The notes under the pieces are model-generated. The model did not search any database. It saw nothing but the letters and a program-made list of their open reading frames with translations, and was not told the DNA's origin. Made by a program: the position numbers and the translations under genes. From Prochilodus magdalenae (Eukaryota; Chordata; Actinopteri; Characiformes; Prochilodontidae), in the NCBI GenBank assembly GCA_024036415.1, contig JAMWET010003919.1:356393-420392 (forward strand): a DNA stretch of 64,000 nt, read 5' to 3'. Positions 10,690 through 21,455 of the stretch are shown piece by piece (position 1 is the stretch's first letter; every line of letters starts with the position of its first letter).

Positions 10690-13060
10690 TTTTAAGTGAA
10701 GATTCAACTTGCGTTCACACAGAAAATCTACAAAACATGTAATTTGACCAGGAGTTGGATATGACTGTATATCAACACCAGCTCTGTAAAGCATTTTAAC
10801 TATGTTATTTGGCAAAGCTTCCTGGTTTGCATGGGATATTTTGGAGAGACCTCTGATTATAGTTTTGTGTTAGACTGCTTGTGTTAGCCTGCTCATAGTA
10901 ACATTTGTATTCTGCAGCCTCATAATTCAGTGGATCCCAAAATACCTTGAGTGACAAAAAGAATCTTTGAAATATTTACAAGCATTTTAGGACTTTTCTT
11001 AGTGTTTGGTGTGTCCTTCTTCTGCTTCAGTGACGTGCACTCACATGTTTTTTGTAGTTAGAGCAAAAGCCTCTCATAAGCAAATCAAGTTTACCTGAAA
11101 TCCGTCCTTGAAATAAGATCTTCAGTTAAAGAGATGAGGCTGACGGCTAGAGAAAATCTGAACTTTTACCTACAAAGGCTTTTGTAATGTTACAAATTTG
11201 CTTGAAATTGAAATGTGACCTAGAAATAGTGCAGAACTTTGAATATAGCTTCTTCATTTAACTTTTATTTTATATAGCTTTTCATTTAACTCAGACTTGA
11301 ATTCTAATGTACAGTATTTAAGACCTAATGTACTGGGTTGGGAAAGTTGTATAACATATGATGCAACGGCTATGGTTTTAAAAAACTGTGCTAAGTCTTC
11401 CCATAAAGAAAAGCTACTTAAATTAATGTTCCTAATATCGACATAGCACCAAATATTATCTCTCTCATTAATCCCACACTAATCTGTTTCCCGGTTTAGG
11501 AAGCACATTTGCAACTCCTGCTTAGAAATGCGTAAGAAATTGACACTTGCTGTCAAGTGTAAAAGCTTGTGTACTTCAATTAATCAATCCGCCATGCACT
11601 CCGAAAGGATCCAATCAATACTTGCCCCCATTATACCTGGTATGATCTACGGTGGTATAAACATTTAAACGAGAGCAAAAGAAATGAAATATAATCTGTA
11701 CAGTCTAAAAAAAATAGAGGTGCCAAAACCTTTCAGTGGACGGTTCTGTAAAGAACTGCTGTTACTAATAAGCACAGTTCAAAGAACCTCCACATGATGT
11801 TGAGGTTCTATACGAATTAGACGTTGTTTCTCAGAACCAATTAGTGGGTGATTTGCATTCATCCACCGCTGGCTCTCGTGATCTTCTTCAACTTATTCAA
11901 GTTATTCATTAAGGAAGCTTTGATGTTACCACCAAGTGGGGACTCCTTATTTTCTGGGTTTGCCCATAATGACAGAATGTGTGTTGTTATTTGACCACAT
12001 GTTAAAGATGTTTGGTATCGTGTCCTGTTAGCTATATATCAGTCAGAGACAGATGACTAAATCAATAACAGGGGCAGTATAACATGAATATAGATGGATT
12101 GGATATGGAACGGAAGAGGAGGAGGACATGCGATTATGCCTTAAATTTCACATGTTTTACGACCCAGCGCGATTAATTTTCCAGGCAGCATCTCATAAGT
12201 ACTCACATTCATCCCAGTAACATCTGTAAATACACCAAATTATCTACACATGCTGTAAAAGCAGACCTTGTAGCTCTGGACAAGAAGGCATCTGTATGTG
12301 CCTGTAAGTACTACCTGATGCTCACTACAGAGAAAGCTGGCTTGGATATGTAATAATATCCAGTGCTGCTTATTTTAGTCTGACTCCACAAAACACACCA
12401 AGAACAAACACTACTACATGAGTTTGTACTAATTTTACAAAATGGCCACATAACTCAGTCACTGAGATGCAAAAAGAGTAATTTAGAGGGCTGTGGTGAG
12501 AAATGGCTCACTGTACAGCATACAGACTCTGATTTCTATACAGCAGTGATAATGGGAACCAGGGGTTGCGATACAACAGAAATATGGCGGTTTTATTTAC
12601 AATCTGAAACCACCAAAAACCTACACAAATCTTCTGAGGTTTATATGTTATGTTGCTAATGAACCAAATTATTGCAACTATCATAAAAAACTATCATAGC
12701 ACTTCAAATCATATAACAATGTCTCAGGCATTAAAGCCTGAGAAGTCATTTCTGTGAGGAAACGTTTAGAGGTGTTAGATGCTTAGATGGTGGTTCCTGT
12801 CACCTCCACTGTGAACAATTCTGATTTAGAAAGCTTGGAACATTGTGAATGACTTTGTTTACAGGTTAAAGATGTAATTCAGAACAACTGAGGCAAATAT
12901 TTGAACTCTGGAGCTATTATTTCTGTTTTACTGCACTATTTAAAGGTAATCATGCTGTTTTATATAATAATATATGTAAAATTATAATGTCTTTTCTTTG
13001 GCTTTATATGTATAGATCAGTTAGATTATAGGAATTCCACCAATATGTATAAAATTCTGC
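10690..13060. other. Intergenic sequence, no gene recognised
   Basis: AT-rich DNA without recognisable coding exons. It includes one GGTTCTTT-type repeat at 11704-11850; otherwise I see nothing specific. Confidence 0.5.
11704..11850. repeat. GGTTCTTT/AAAGAAC-type short repeat, copy 2
   Basis: Starts TCTAAAAAAAATAGAGGTGC, then AAAACCTTTCAGTGGACGGT, TCTGTAAAGAACTGC, TTCAAAGAACCTCC, and ends TCTCAGAACC. Same family as 5543-5631. Confidence 0.5.
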
Positions 13061-13102
13061 CAAAAAGGTTTATTTTAAAATAAAAAGTTATTTATTCACA
13101 CG

Positions 13103-13321
13103 TTAATCATCTGAGCCAATTATCCTTTGGGGTCCTGAGGGGTACTGGAACCCACAACAGTGCTCAATGGGCATAAGGCCGGAAACATCCTGGACGATTG
13201 CAGAAAACAGACTGCACACTAAACTTGTATCCATTTCTTGAAGTAGACTGCAGGCCAGTTCTGGACTACATCTTTCTTTCAGAACCGAACCCCACTCTGC
13301 ATAGAACGCTGTGTAGTCCAT
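13103..13321 (-). CDS. Unidentified 72-residue ORF with TATA-like box and poly(A) signals
   Basis: An ATG-initiated ORF reads MDYTAFYAEWGSVLKERC, then SPELACSLLQEMDTSLVCSL, FSAIVQDVSGLMPIEHCC and GFQYPSGPQRIIGSDD, then TAA. I do not recognise it. Upstream on the same strand is TATAAG (13511-13516 on the + strand, about 190 bp before the ATG). Downstream are AATAAA signals at 13091-13096, only 7 bp after the stop, and at 13069-13074. The peptide is mildly acidic, Cys-containing, with no transmembrane segment or signal peptide. A chance ORF, a retrocopy fragment and a terminal exon of an unrecognised gene all remain possible. Confidence 0.3.
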   Translation of the reverse strand: MDYTAFYAEWGSVLKERCSPELACSLLQEMDTSLVCSLFSAIVQDVSGLMPIEHCCGFQYPSGPQRIIGSDD

Positions 13322-13888
13322 GATAATCCCTGTGCTGAAAGCCGAGCATAATGTTTACAAGGCACTAAATCACCACTCCAAGCTTAACCGTAGGTGTACT
13401 TAGGCCTTGATTAGGCAAATTATCCGACTTATCGTATTTTTGTGTTCACCAGGAACAGTGCCCGCAATTTAATGCATACCATCAGTTCCTCCCACTGTGG
13501 GATTCTTGCCCTTATAAAAACGGCCCCAAGATGTGTTCAGCTACAGATGGCGTATAGAGGCTGAAGGGGGAGATGGGGATGGTTCTGTAGGCATATGGCA
13601 GACTAATCAGGGCCATGCAGGAAAGAGGATCGAGGAACACTGAGGGATCTGCTAGAGGGAATGCTTGATTTGTGGGATTACTGTGTTAAAGAGCCTTTTC
13701 CCCATCAAGACAATAAATAGCGGACGAGTGGAAGAGTGCTCAATGTCTTCTGGAAAATCACTAGTTTGAAATACGGCCACTCAGGACACAGCCCAATAAA
13801 TAAATGACCCATACAAACAGTAATCCACTGTTAATAACTCAGCATAGTGCGACTTACACACTAAATTACAGTAACAGAGCTAAACTGA

Positions 13889-13889
13889 C

Positions 13890-13924
<35 letters not shown>
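13889..13924. repeat. ATT trinucleotide microsatellite
   Basis: Twelve or so uninterrupted ATT units. Confidence 0.95.
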
Positions 13925-13925
<1 letters not shown>

Positions 13926-13929
13926 GTCT

Positions 13930-16900
13930 TTCCTATATTATGGTTTCTTTTTGCCTTCCACATTGATGTCTGCTCACTGCTGGAAATCTTAGATCACATT
14001 TGAAAAAAGAAGTTGCTCAATTACCAGGAATAGCTGGTAAAATACTATGAGACATTTTCCTTTATGGGTTTTCTGGTTTGGCTAATGTAGGTGCTTCCAC
14101 TGCAGCTCGGAATTCCACCTTACAATCCACAACTCTATATTTCCAGCTCATACCCATTTCCATTGGCAACCTACTCAGGTTTTTATTTGTTCCACAGTCT
14201 TAACAAACAGTCTCTTATTAATGGCAATGACATGTTTACTTGGTTACATGTTAATCATATTCAGATGCTGGGAGAAACTCCAATCAAGCCTGACATCAAT
14301 TAACCAACCAAAGCAGGAGAGAACACGTAGTTCACTATGGATTCTGTATTTTGGGCATCTAAATATGGCAAAAGGGAGAGATTGCATAGGGGTTTTGAAG
14401 AATTGTTTAAACAAATAAAACAGTTGCTTAAAAGGAATTTCCCTATTCCCAGTCAGCCATCAAGTACATGCTAATTCTGGAGATGTTTCTAAGTGGACAC
14501 ACTAAATACCGGAAAGTATTTGTTGCCAAGTCTTCACAAGATATACAAAAGCCTTACCAAACAAATATGGTATCTTTTTTTTTTTTTTTAAATCTTTAAG
14601 TGTTGACTAACAGGCATTAAGGAATGGATCACTTAACCTTAATTATTACGTTAACATCTAAACATGTTGTTGTTTTATGGTTATTTAGCATCAGTTTAGC
14701 AATGTAACCATTGTTGATGCATTACTTCATATTTGTAATTATGTTTACAATGCTAAACTCATGTTATGTAATTCTATATGAGTTATTATATGTTATAATA
14801 GTTATATAACTATATAATGTAAACATGTAACAGTTAACACTAGTTAAACACGATTTAACCAACTTAATGTATTAGTTCATGTTAAGTAATGCATTACTAC
14901 ATGTTAGTTAGTCAAAGCTTAAGGTCCCCAAAAGGTTGCTGGAAATTCTGATATTATATGTGGTTGTTAAGACCTCTTTATGTACTGTGATGACTTGCAA
15001 ATAAGAAGACATGGATTTTTATGAAACAAGGCAGCAGAGAAACTGAGCACTGCATCCTCCCCAGACATGGTAGATCTCACAGCTTGGTGTGCCGCTCTAT
15101 ACACTACTCTAAGCAACACTCTTTTAAATAGGTTTTAGCTTTCTCCTCCATCCACCACACCACAGACCCCAGTGGGAGTGCCGCACATGTCTGTCGGAGT
15201 CCCTACCCTTGTTGTGTCAGCTTTGTCACTGAGCCTCCTCTCACCAGTGCTGCCACTGGGCCTTCTTACACCAACTATGGCCTCCAGCCTTGCCCCCCTG
15301 ATCTGGCTGTCAAGACTCACCAGCCTGCTAAGTGGGCAATTCCAACTTTGCAAAGATGAAGATATGGTAAACATGGTGCTTTCAATAGAAGCTCTTTATT
15401 AAACCCAAAAGCAGGCAAAACCTGCCACTACTGGAGGGCCAGAATATTTTGAGCAGATCCTTAGTAGGCACACAACCAGCACTAACACAGCACCATTAAG
15501 CAGTACAACATGGCCCCATCAGTACATATATACAGCTTTAGGCCAAGTTCCAGTTAATTACATGTTTTCGGCTAATTTGTGTTATTGTTTATTTTAACAG
15601 GCTATTTAATGAAATGTGGTCTCTGACTTCCGCACAGTACTGTAGGTACGTTTATAATTGCATTAAAAAAAACGCAAGGTAAAAACAACAGTGCTTCTGG
15701 AGGAGTCATTTGACCTGCCGAAGGCTGAAACACTGAAGCTGCACTCTGGATCAGCTTTCTTATCTACACAAATCACTAGACGTCAAGCTGTCATTTATTA
15801 TATACTTTCAGATTGTGAAAGAGAATCCATGCACCGCACACAGCGTTGGCCAAATATCTGATAGATTCTTTCATATCAGAGTTTCATTTTGATTAGTATT
15901 GACAGCTGCACAGCAAGCCAAACTGTGTGAAAGAGCCAAAAATTTCTCTATATGCATTTTGACAAATCATGCATTTGAAGTGCTGGGGTGAATTGGTTTC
16001 AATGAGCACTACAGACTTATGCACTCAATAAATGCAATTTCTCTGTTGTTGGTTTTAATCTGGGTTTTTTTGTTGACTTTATTTAAGTCAGTGAAACTGA
16101 GTCAGTTGTGTTGTTTCAATGAAAGTAAGTGAATCAGATTTACTTCATAATGTTTGTTTGGTCAACGTAATCTTGTTAAGTACAGCTCAACATCTTTCCC
16201 ATTGGCTCTTGGTATCACCTATTTGCATATTGATTTACTTTTTTTATTATTAATATTTTTACTTACTGTCTTTGTGCTGTCCTTTCTCCTGGCCTGTCTC
16301 CGTTGTTTGCTGCTTTCTTATATCCCACAGTTAACTGCCTAGCTACATTGGTGTTGGCTGTAAGTCCAAGTTACCATGCACCCTACTGCTGAGTGTAATT
16401 CTGTTACAGCTCAGTTGCACTGTAGCAAGAAGTAAAAGAGTAGTTTGTAGATTTAACCTAAACCTAAACTTTTTCTACTTGCATTAGTAACCACATTAAG
16501 CTGAATATACTTAAAATGATCAGCGCAGTTATTTAATATTGTGTGATTTATTTGAATTCACTGAGTAGATTTTATTCAAACAAGGACCTTAAAAGCCACC
16601 TAACACAGCTGTATCGAACCACATGGCATTTTTAATTACATTTTATTTTGGGTAATACATGAAAATAACACCCCCAGTTAATCAGTACTTACTTAAATGA
16701 CTTTTAGTGTTATTTTCTTAAATTTGTTAAGTATGTTTTACTTAATCAAGTATCTTAAAAACTACTTAACACAGTTGCGTGGGACTGGTTGACGTTTTTA
16801 AGTAAATATTTTGGTTGTACCACTTAAATAGCTCAAATGTATTAGATATTTTTAGAAGACAAACATTTTCCCAGCATTCTTCAAGTGTTTAAGAGACTCT

Positions 16901-17960
16901 TAGGTCAATGACAGTACACAATGGGCTAAGTAGGGCTGTCATTGCAAAGGCCGCTTCATGTTCATGACCATTAAACTTCAAATGTAACGTAACTTGACTG
17001 TGCTGGTGGGAAATAACACCTGTCAGAACAACACAATGCTGTGAAACACTAACCTAGAATTCCTATCCAAGGAAACATGAACAGGCCAATAGCTAGAACG
17101 CCCAAACTTAATTCTGAGTAACTAAACCTGGAGGGATCCTGACTACACTGTTCACTTGAGCCAGATGTGAAAAGACACCCACAATTAAAAGGTATCAATG
17201 AGAGTGACTGTGGAGGAGCCTGTCAAATAAAAGTTCCTCTGAGGAAGCCGTGCTGAAAGCCTGGTGAATCATGGTGCACTTGGGAGCTCCAGAAGGACGA
17301 ACATAGCGCATCGGATTACACATGGCACCACTGACATATAACCAGCGATGGGGCGATGCATCTTCGAGACAGAGAGGCTGAGAGGAGATGTGTAACTGAA
17401 CCTGGAGCAGATGTTCACCAGACTCTAGAAGTAAATACACCATGGGAGGAAGTACAGCAGTACGAGTTTAATTTACAAGACAAGAGATGCAAGACCAGAC
17501 TAGGAACCAAAATTATGACCAGGATAAGGGCTAGGAATACAGTCTTCCATACTCAGCCAATGACATGAGGCCTACAGAAGACATTGCAATAAATGTATTG
17601 CTCTTTTGCTCAAGCCAAAAGCAGTTATTGAGTTAAAGAAAAGGGGATAAAACTTAGTAGTTGGATTCCTGATGTGATTCTCACAGCTAAATCCCATGGT
17701 TTAAATTAAATATTGGGATGAAAATGCATACGAAACAAAAACAGCTGAGGCCAAAAGGGCAAAAAGGCCTTAAAGCGCTGAAACCAGTCCAAATATAGTT
17801 TAAGAATGTGAAAATCTGCCTTCACTTTAAAATGCTTGTAAATCTGGTGGAGAACTAAGGCACTAGAACCCTGTCGATCCAGTAAAAGTCTCAAACTGTT
17901 ACAAATGATGAGGATTCGACTCTGTACTTTCGTCCCGGACTGAACCTTGTTAGTATGATA
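13930..17960. other. Intergenic sequence, no gene recognised
   Basis: Mostly AT-rich. A more GC-rich patch at about 15140-15370 is open on both strands but shows no family I know. A diverged tandem duplication lies at 16579-16825. Another patch at 17195-17443 is open on the minus strand but has no recognisable domain or neighbouring exon. Confidence 0.5.
16579..16825. repeat. Diverged direct repeat, period about 166 bp
   Basis: CAAGGACCTTAAAAGCCACC-TAACACAG near 16579 recurs as CAAGTATCTTAAAAACTACT-TAACACAG near 16747. After each, a TTTTTAA-rich segment and TATTTTGG follow. The offset between TAACACAG blocks is about 166 bp. Confidence 0.55.
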
Positions 17961-17970
17961 CTGAATTGCA

Positions 17971-17984
17971 CCGCCCTCTTGTGG
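17971..17984 (-). promoter_or_regulatory. CTCF-like motif
   Basis: The minus strand reads CCACAAGAGGGCGG, matching the CTCF core CCASYAGRKGGCRS except at one position. Motif only; occupancy unknown. Confidence 0.4.
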
Positions 17985-18053
17985 TCACATCATGCTCTCT
18001 CAAGTATTCCAACACCCTGAAAAGTTCAGGCCATCCAGAGGACTATATATATA

Positions 18054-19602
18054 GTGAGGAAAATAAGTATTTGAACACCCTGACACTTTGCAAGTTCTCC
18101 CACTTAGAAATCATGGAGGGGTCTGAAATTTTCATCTTAAGTGCATGTCCACTGTGAGAGACATAATCAAAAGAAAATTCCAGAAATTACACTGTATGAT
18201 TTTTTAAATAATTTATTTGTGTTACTGCTGCAAATAAGTATTTGAACACCTGTGGAAATCAATGTTAATATTTGGTACAGTAGCCTTTGTTTGCAATTAC
18301 AGAGGTCCCGTAGTTCCTCACCAGGTGTGCACACACTGCAGCAGGGATTTTGGCCCATTCCTCCACACAGATCTTCTCCAGATCAGCCAGGTTTCTGGGC
18401 TGTCGCTGAGAAACACAGAGTTTGAGCTCCCTCCAAAGATTTCCTATATGGTTTCGGTCTGGAGACTGGCTAGGCCACTCCAGAACTCTGATATGCTTCT
18501 TACGGAGCCACTCCTTGGTTATCCTGGCTGTGTGCTTTGGGTCATTGTAATGCTGGAAGACCCAGCCACGACCCATCTTCAATGCTCTAACTGAGGGAAG
18601 GAGGTTGTTCCCCAAAATCTTGCAATACATGGCCCCGGTCATCCTTTCCCTAATACAGTGCAGTCGGCCTGTCCCATGTGCAGAAACACACCCCCAAAGC
18701 ATGATGCTTCCACCCCCGTGCTTCACAGTAGAGATGGTGTTTTTGGGATGGTACTCATCATTCTTCGTCCTCCAAACACGGTGAGTGGAATTAAGACCAA
18801 AAAGTTCTATTTTGGTCTCATCTGACCACAGAACTTTCTCCCATGACTCCTCTGGATCATCCAAATGGTCATGGGCAAACTTAAGACGGGCCTGGACATG
18901 TGCTTATTTAAGCAGAGGAACCTTCCGTGCCATGCATGACTTTAAACTATGACGTCTTAGTGTATTACCCACAGTAACCTTGGAAACAGTGGTGCCAGCT
19001 CTCTTCAGGTCATTGACCAGCTCCTCCCGTGTAGTTCTGGGCTGATTCCTCACCTTTCTTAGGATCATTGATACGCCATGAGGTAAGATCTTGCGTGGCG
19101 CCCCAGTCCGAGGGAGATTGACAGTCATGTTTAGCTTCTTCCATTTTTTTAATAATTGCTCCAACAGTTGATCTTTTTTCACCAAGCGGCTTGGCAATTG
19201 CCCCGTAGTCCTTTCCAGCCTTGTGGAGGTCAACAATTTTGTCTCTGGTGTCTTTGGACAGCTCTTTGGTCTTAGCCATGTTAGTAGTTGGAGTCTTACT
19301 GATTGCGTGGGGTGGACAGGTGTCTTTATGCAGCTAACAACCTCAAACAGGTGCTTCTAATTTAGTATAATAAGTGGAATGGAGGTGGAGTTTTTAGAGG
19401 CGGACTAACAGGTCTTTGAGGGCCAGAATTTTTGCTGATTGGCAGGTGTTCAAATACTTATTTGCAGCAGTAACACACAAATAAATTATTAAAAAATCAT
19501 ATATTGTGATTTCTAGGTTTTTTTTAGATTATGTCTCTCTCAGTGGACATGCACCTAGGATGAAAATTTCAGACCCCTCTATGATTTCTAAGTGGGAGAA
19601 CT
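18054..19602 (-). mobile_element. Tc1/mariner transposon, 3' TIR truncated
   Basis: The left end begins in a TATATATA context with GTGAGGAAAATAAGTATTTG, and its terminal repeat extends to about 18252, where AAATAAGTATTTGAACACC recurs. The right repeat (19445-19602) is its inverse: GGTGTTCAAATACTTATTTG, then ATTATGTCTCTCTCAGTGGA and ATTTCTAAGTGGGAGAACT. It stops there, lacking the outermost 39 bp present on the left. Long inverted repeats with internal direct copies are a known Tc1 arrangement. The missing tip means it should not be mobilised as a complete element. Confidence 0.92.
18265..19279 (-). pseudogene. Tc1 transposase, inactivated
   Basis: The ATG at 19279 opens [20 protein letters not shown], the N-terminal helix-turn-helix that binds the terminal repeats. 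A frameshift in the homopolymer near 19146 is needed to continue into [24 protein letters not shown] then interrupts after ARKVPLLK (about 18903), and the same frame resumes as [20 protein letters not shown]. The first catalytic Asp (WSDETK) survives. The second block reads [10 protein letters not shown], with Tyr where Tc1 enzymes have Asp. The third reads [11 protein letters not shown], with Gly where the catalytic Glu is expected. The enzyme is therefore dead on four counts: a frameshift, a nonsense codon and two lost catalytic residues. Confidence 0.92.
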
Positions 19603-20650
19603 GAAAACTAGAAACTGGACTTTGTCATCTAAACTACTTTGGAATATAATTATATTGCCATATTTCAAGTTTTCAGTTTAATACATGTGCTTTTCAGAGA
19701 ATTAGCATTATGTCATTGTACAATGTTTATAAACGAACAGCAATGAACAGGATTCCTGCTGATATTTTGTATTTTCACTGGATTTATATTTTATATTTAA
19801 TATAACTTAGACGCATCCACAGAGAGATGCATCCACTAAAACGAGAATTGTAAGCTGGGGCCAGTAGGTAAACAGCTGCTGATCTAAAGAGGACCTGTCA
19901 TACTTATTTTTTAATTTCATTTTCTTTTAATCTTCTAAAACAGATTTACATGCTTTCATTTTCAGAAAACATAATATTTGTCTCATACTGTATGGATGTA
20001 ATAATTTTTTGTCTGGAACACTGTTAGAGCTCCTGTGTCTTTAAGCCCCGCCTACCGATGAGACCAGTGTGCTAATTGGTCAGCTGGTTCTCTTTGTTCT
20101 GTTTGGCCAAATTGCTGCTACGTACAGCCCCACACTGATGTAGCTGTTCTTACTGCTGTGTCAGTTTGAGTCAGAATCTGATCCTGAAAGTCAGGTAGAT
20201 GAAGGTGGTAGATTAGATCCACATTTGCAAAACAAGCTGGAACAGGACATGCCAGACATTTCTCTGTGCTTTGTGTGCAGACATGACAAGCTTTCCAGTG
20301 TACGGGTGGACTGTGTTACAAGGTGATGTCACCTTGTAGCAGAAAAAAAACAGAACAGCATAATAGATTCCCTGTATCATTTACATTGTGTGGCAAATGG
20401 AACCGCATCTACCTACATCAGCATCTCAGAGAAACTGAACTTTTATTTAGCAGTTAAATTAATCAAATGCAGAAATGTAAGAGTAACAGCCCAGGGTCAC
20501 CTAATCAGAGTTTAATAACACAGGTTATAGATATTACATGTTACATTACTGATCTGATAATTAGTTATCTGCTAATGGTGATGTCATTTTGGCATTAACA
20601 CATCCTGACTGAAGACAATTATAAGAAACCTAAAGCTTGAATTAAAAACT
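19603..20650. other. Intergenic sequence between Tc1 element and FAHD1
   Basis: AT-rich. The segment 20030-20345 starts TGTGTCTTTAAGCCCCGCCT and contains a short open stretch (SESDPESQVDEGGRLDP), which resembles teleost non-autonomous DNA transposons, but I could not find its other end. No gene recognised. Confidence 0.45.
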
Positions 20651-20655
20651 GAACT

Positions 20656-20661
20656 TTTATT
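20656..20661 (-). terminator. FAHD1 poly(A) signal
   Basis: TTTATT on the + strand is AATAAA on the gene strand, 135 bp beyond the FAHD1 stop, implying a short 3' UTR. Confidence 0.6.
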
Positions 20662-20795
20662 AAAATCCAGACATACACACATACAGAAAGAGCACCGTCA
20701 TGCGCTTGGGAGAACCTGAGGTGACCAATGGCGTGGTCATTTCGCAATGCACAGCTGTGAATCAGACAGGTGTTTATTCAGCCCTCTGGGCGGCG

Positions 20796-21455
20796 TCACC
20801 AAGTTTTGCCGATTTTGAAAGTCATGGTGACGATGCTGTCGATGCCAGCCTGCAGCTCATCGTGCTCCTGCACGGCCGAAACTCCTCTGGGTGTCCCGGT
20901 AAGTATGAGGTCTCCTTCTTCCAGTGAGATGACCTCGCTGATGTAGCTGATCAGGTAGGGGATGGAGAAGATCATCTGAGAAGTGTTGCCGCTCTGCCGC
21001 ACGACGCCATTCACTTTAAGCCACAGTCCGACGTTAGCCGGGTCAGGAAGGCTCTCCTTGGGGATGAACTCGCTGACCGGACAGGACGTGTCGAAAGCCT
21101 TAGCCAGGGTCCAGGGCAGGCCTTTCGACTTGCACTCGTCTTGGACGTCCCGAGCCGTCATGTCTAGGCACAGGGCATATCCAGCGACGTGCTCCATAGC
21201 CGAGTCCTGAGGAATGGCCGTGCCCGCTTTTCCCACCACCACCCCCAGCTCCACTTCATGGTGCAGGTTGGAGCAGTAGCGAGGCACCAGGATCGGCGAG
21301 CCCTCTTTAACGTAGGCAGAGGGCGGCTTGAGGAACAGCACGGGCTCGGTGGGCACCGCGTTCTTCAGCTCTTTAGCGTGCTCCGCGTAGTTTCTCCCCA
21401 CGCAAATGATCTTCTTTCCCCATTCCCAAAAACGGGCTACGTTTCTGCTCGTCAT
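20796..21455 (-). CDS. fahd1: FAHD1, acylpyruvase / oxaloacetate decarboxylase, mitochondrial
   Basis: One uninterrupted exon encodes 219 residues of the fumarylacetoacetate hydrolase family; the human protein is also intronless, near 224 residues. FAHD1 hydrolyses acylpyruvates and decarboxylates oxaloacetate in mitochondria. Visible features are WEWGKKIICVGRNYAEH, with the lid His26 and Glu29; the metal-binding HHEVE, with Glu67 and Glu69; Asp98 in ALCLDMTARDVQ, the third Mg ligand; Lys119 in PWTLAKAF; and the signature LTGTPRGV near the C-terminus. The ATG at 21455 is chosen because the 10 in-frame codons upstream begin with TTG, not ATG, and the human N-terminus aligns at this Met. It is divergent from HAGH, with 1.43 kb between start codons. 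Confidence 0.97.
   Translation of the reverse strand: MTSRNVARFWEWGKKIICVGRNYAEHAKELKNAVPTEPVLFLKPPSAYVKEGSPILVPRYCSNLHHEVELGVVVGKAGTAIPQDSAMEHVAGYALCLDMTARDVQDECKSKGLPWTLAKAFDTSCPVSEFIPKESLPDPANVGLWLKVNGVVRQSGNTSQMIFSIPYLISYISEVISLEEGDLILTGTPRGVSAVQEHDELQAGIDSIVTMTFKIGKTW

Noticed and set aside
15135..15402. Possible coding exon in the GC-richer patch at 15.1-15.4 kb
   Set aside because: Open on both strands but with no recognisable domain, no convincing splice pair and no partner exons.
17195..17443. Minus-strand ORF MVYLLLESGEHLLQVQLHIS...
   Set aside because: No family recognised, no poly(A) signal or splice context, and an overlapping + strand ORF; likely chance.
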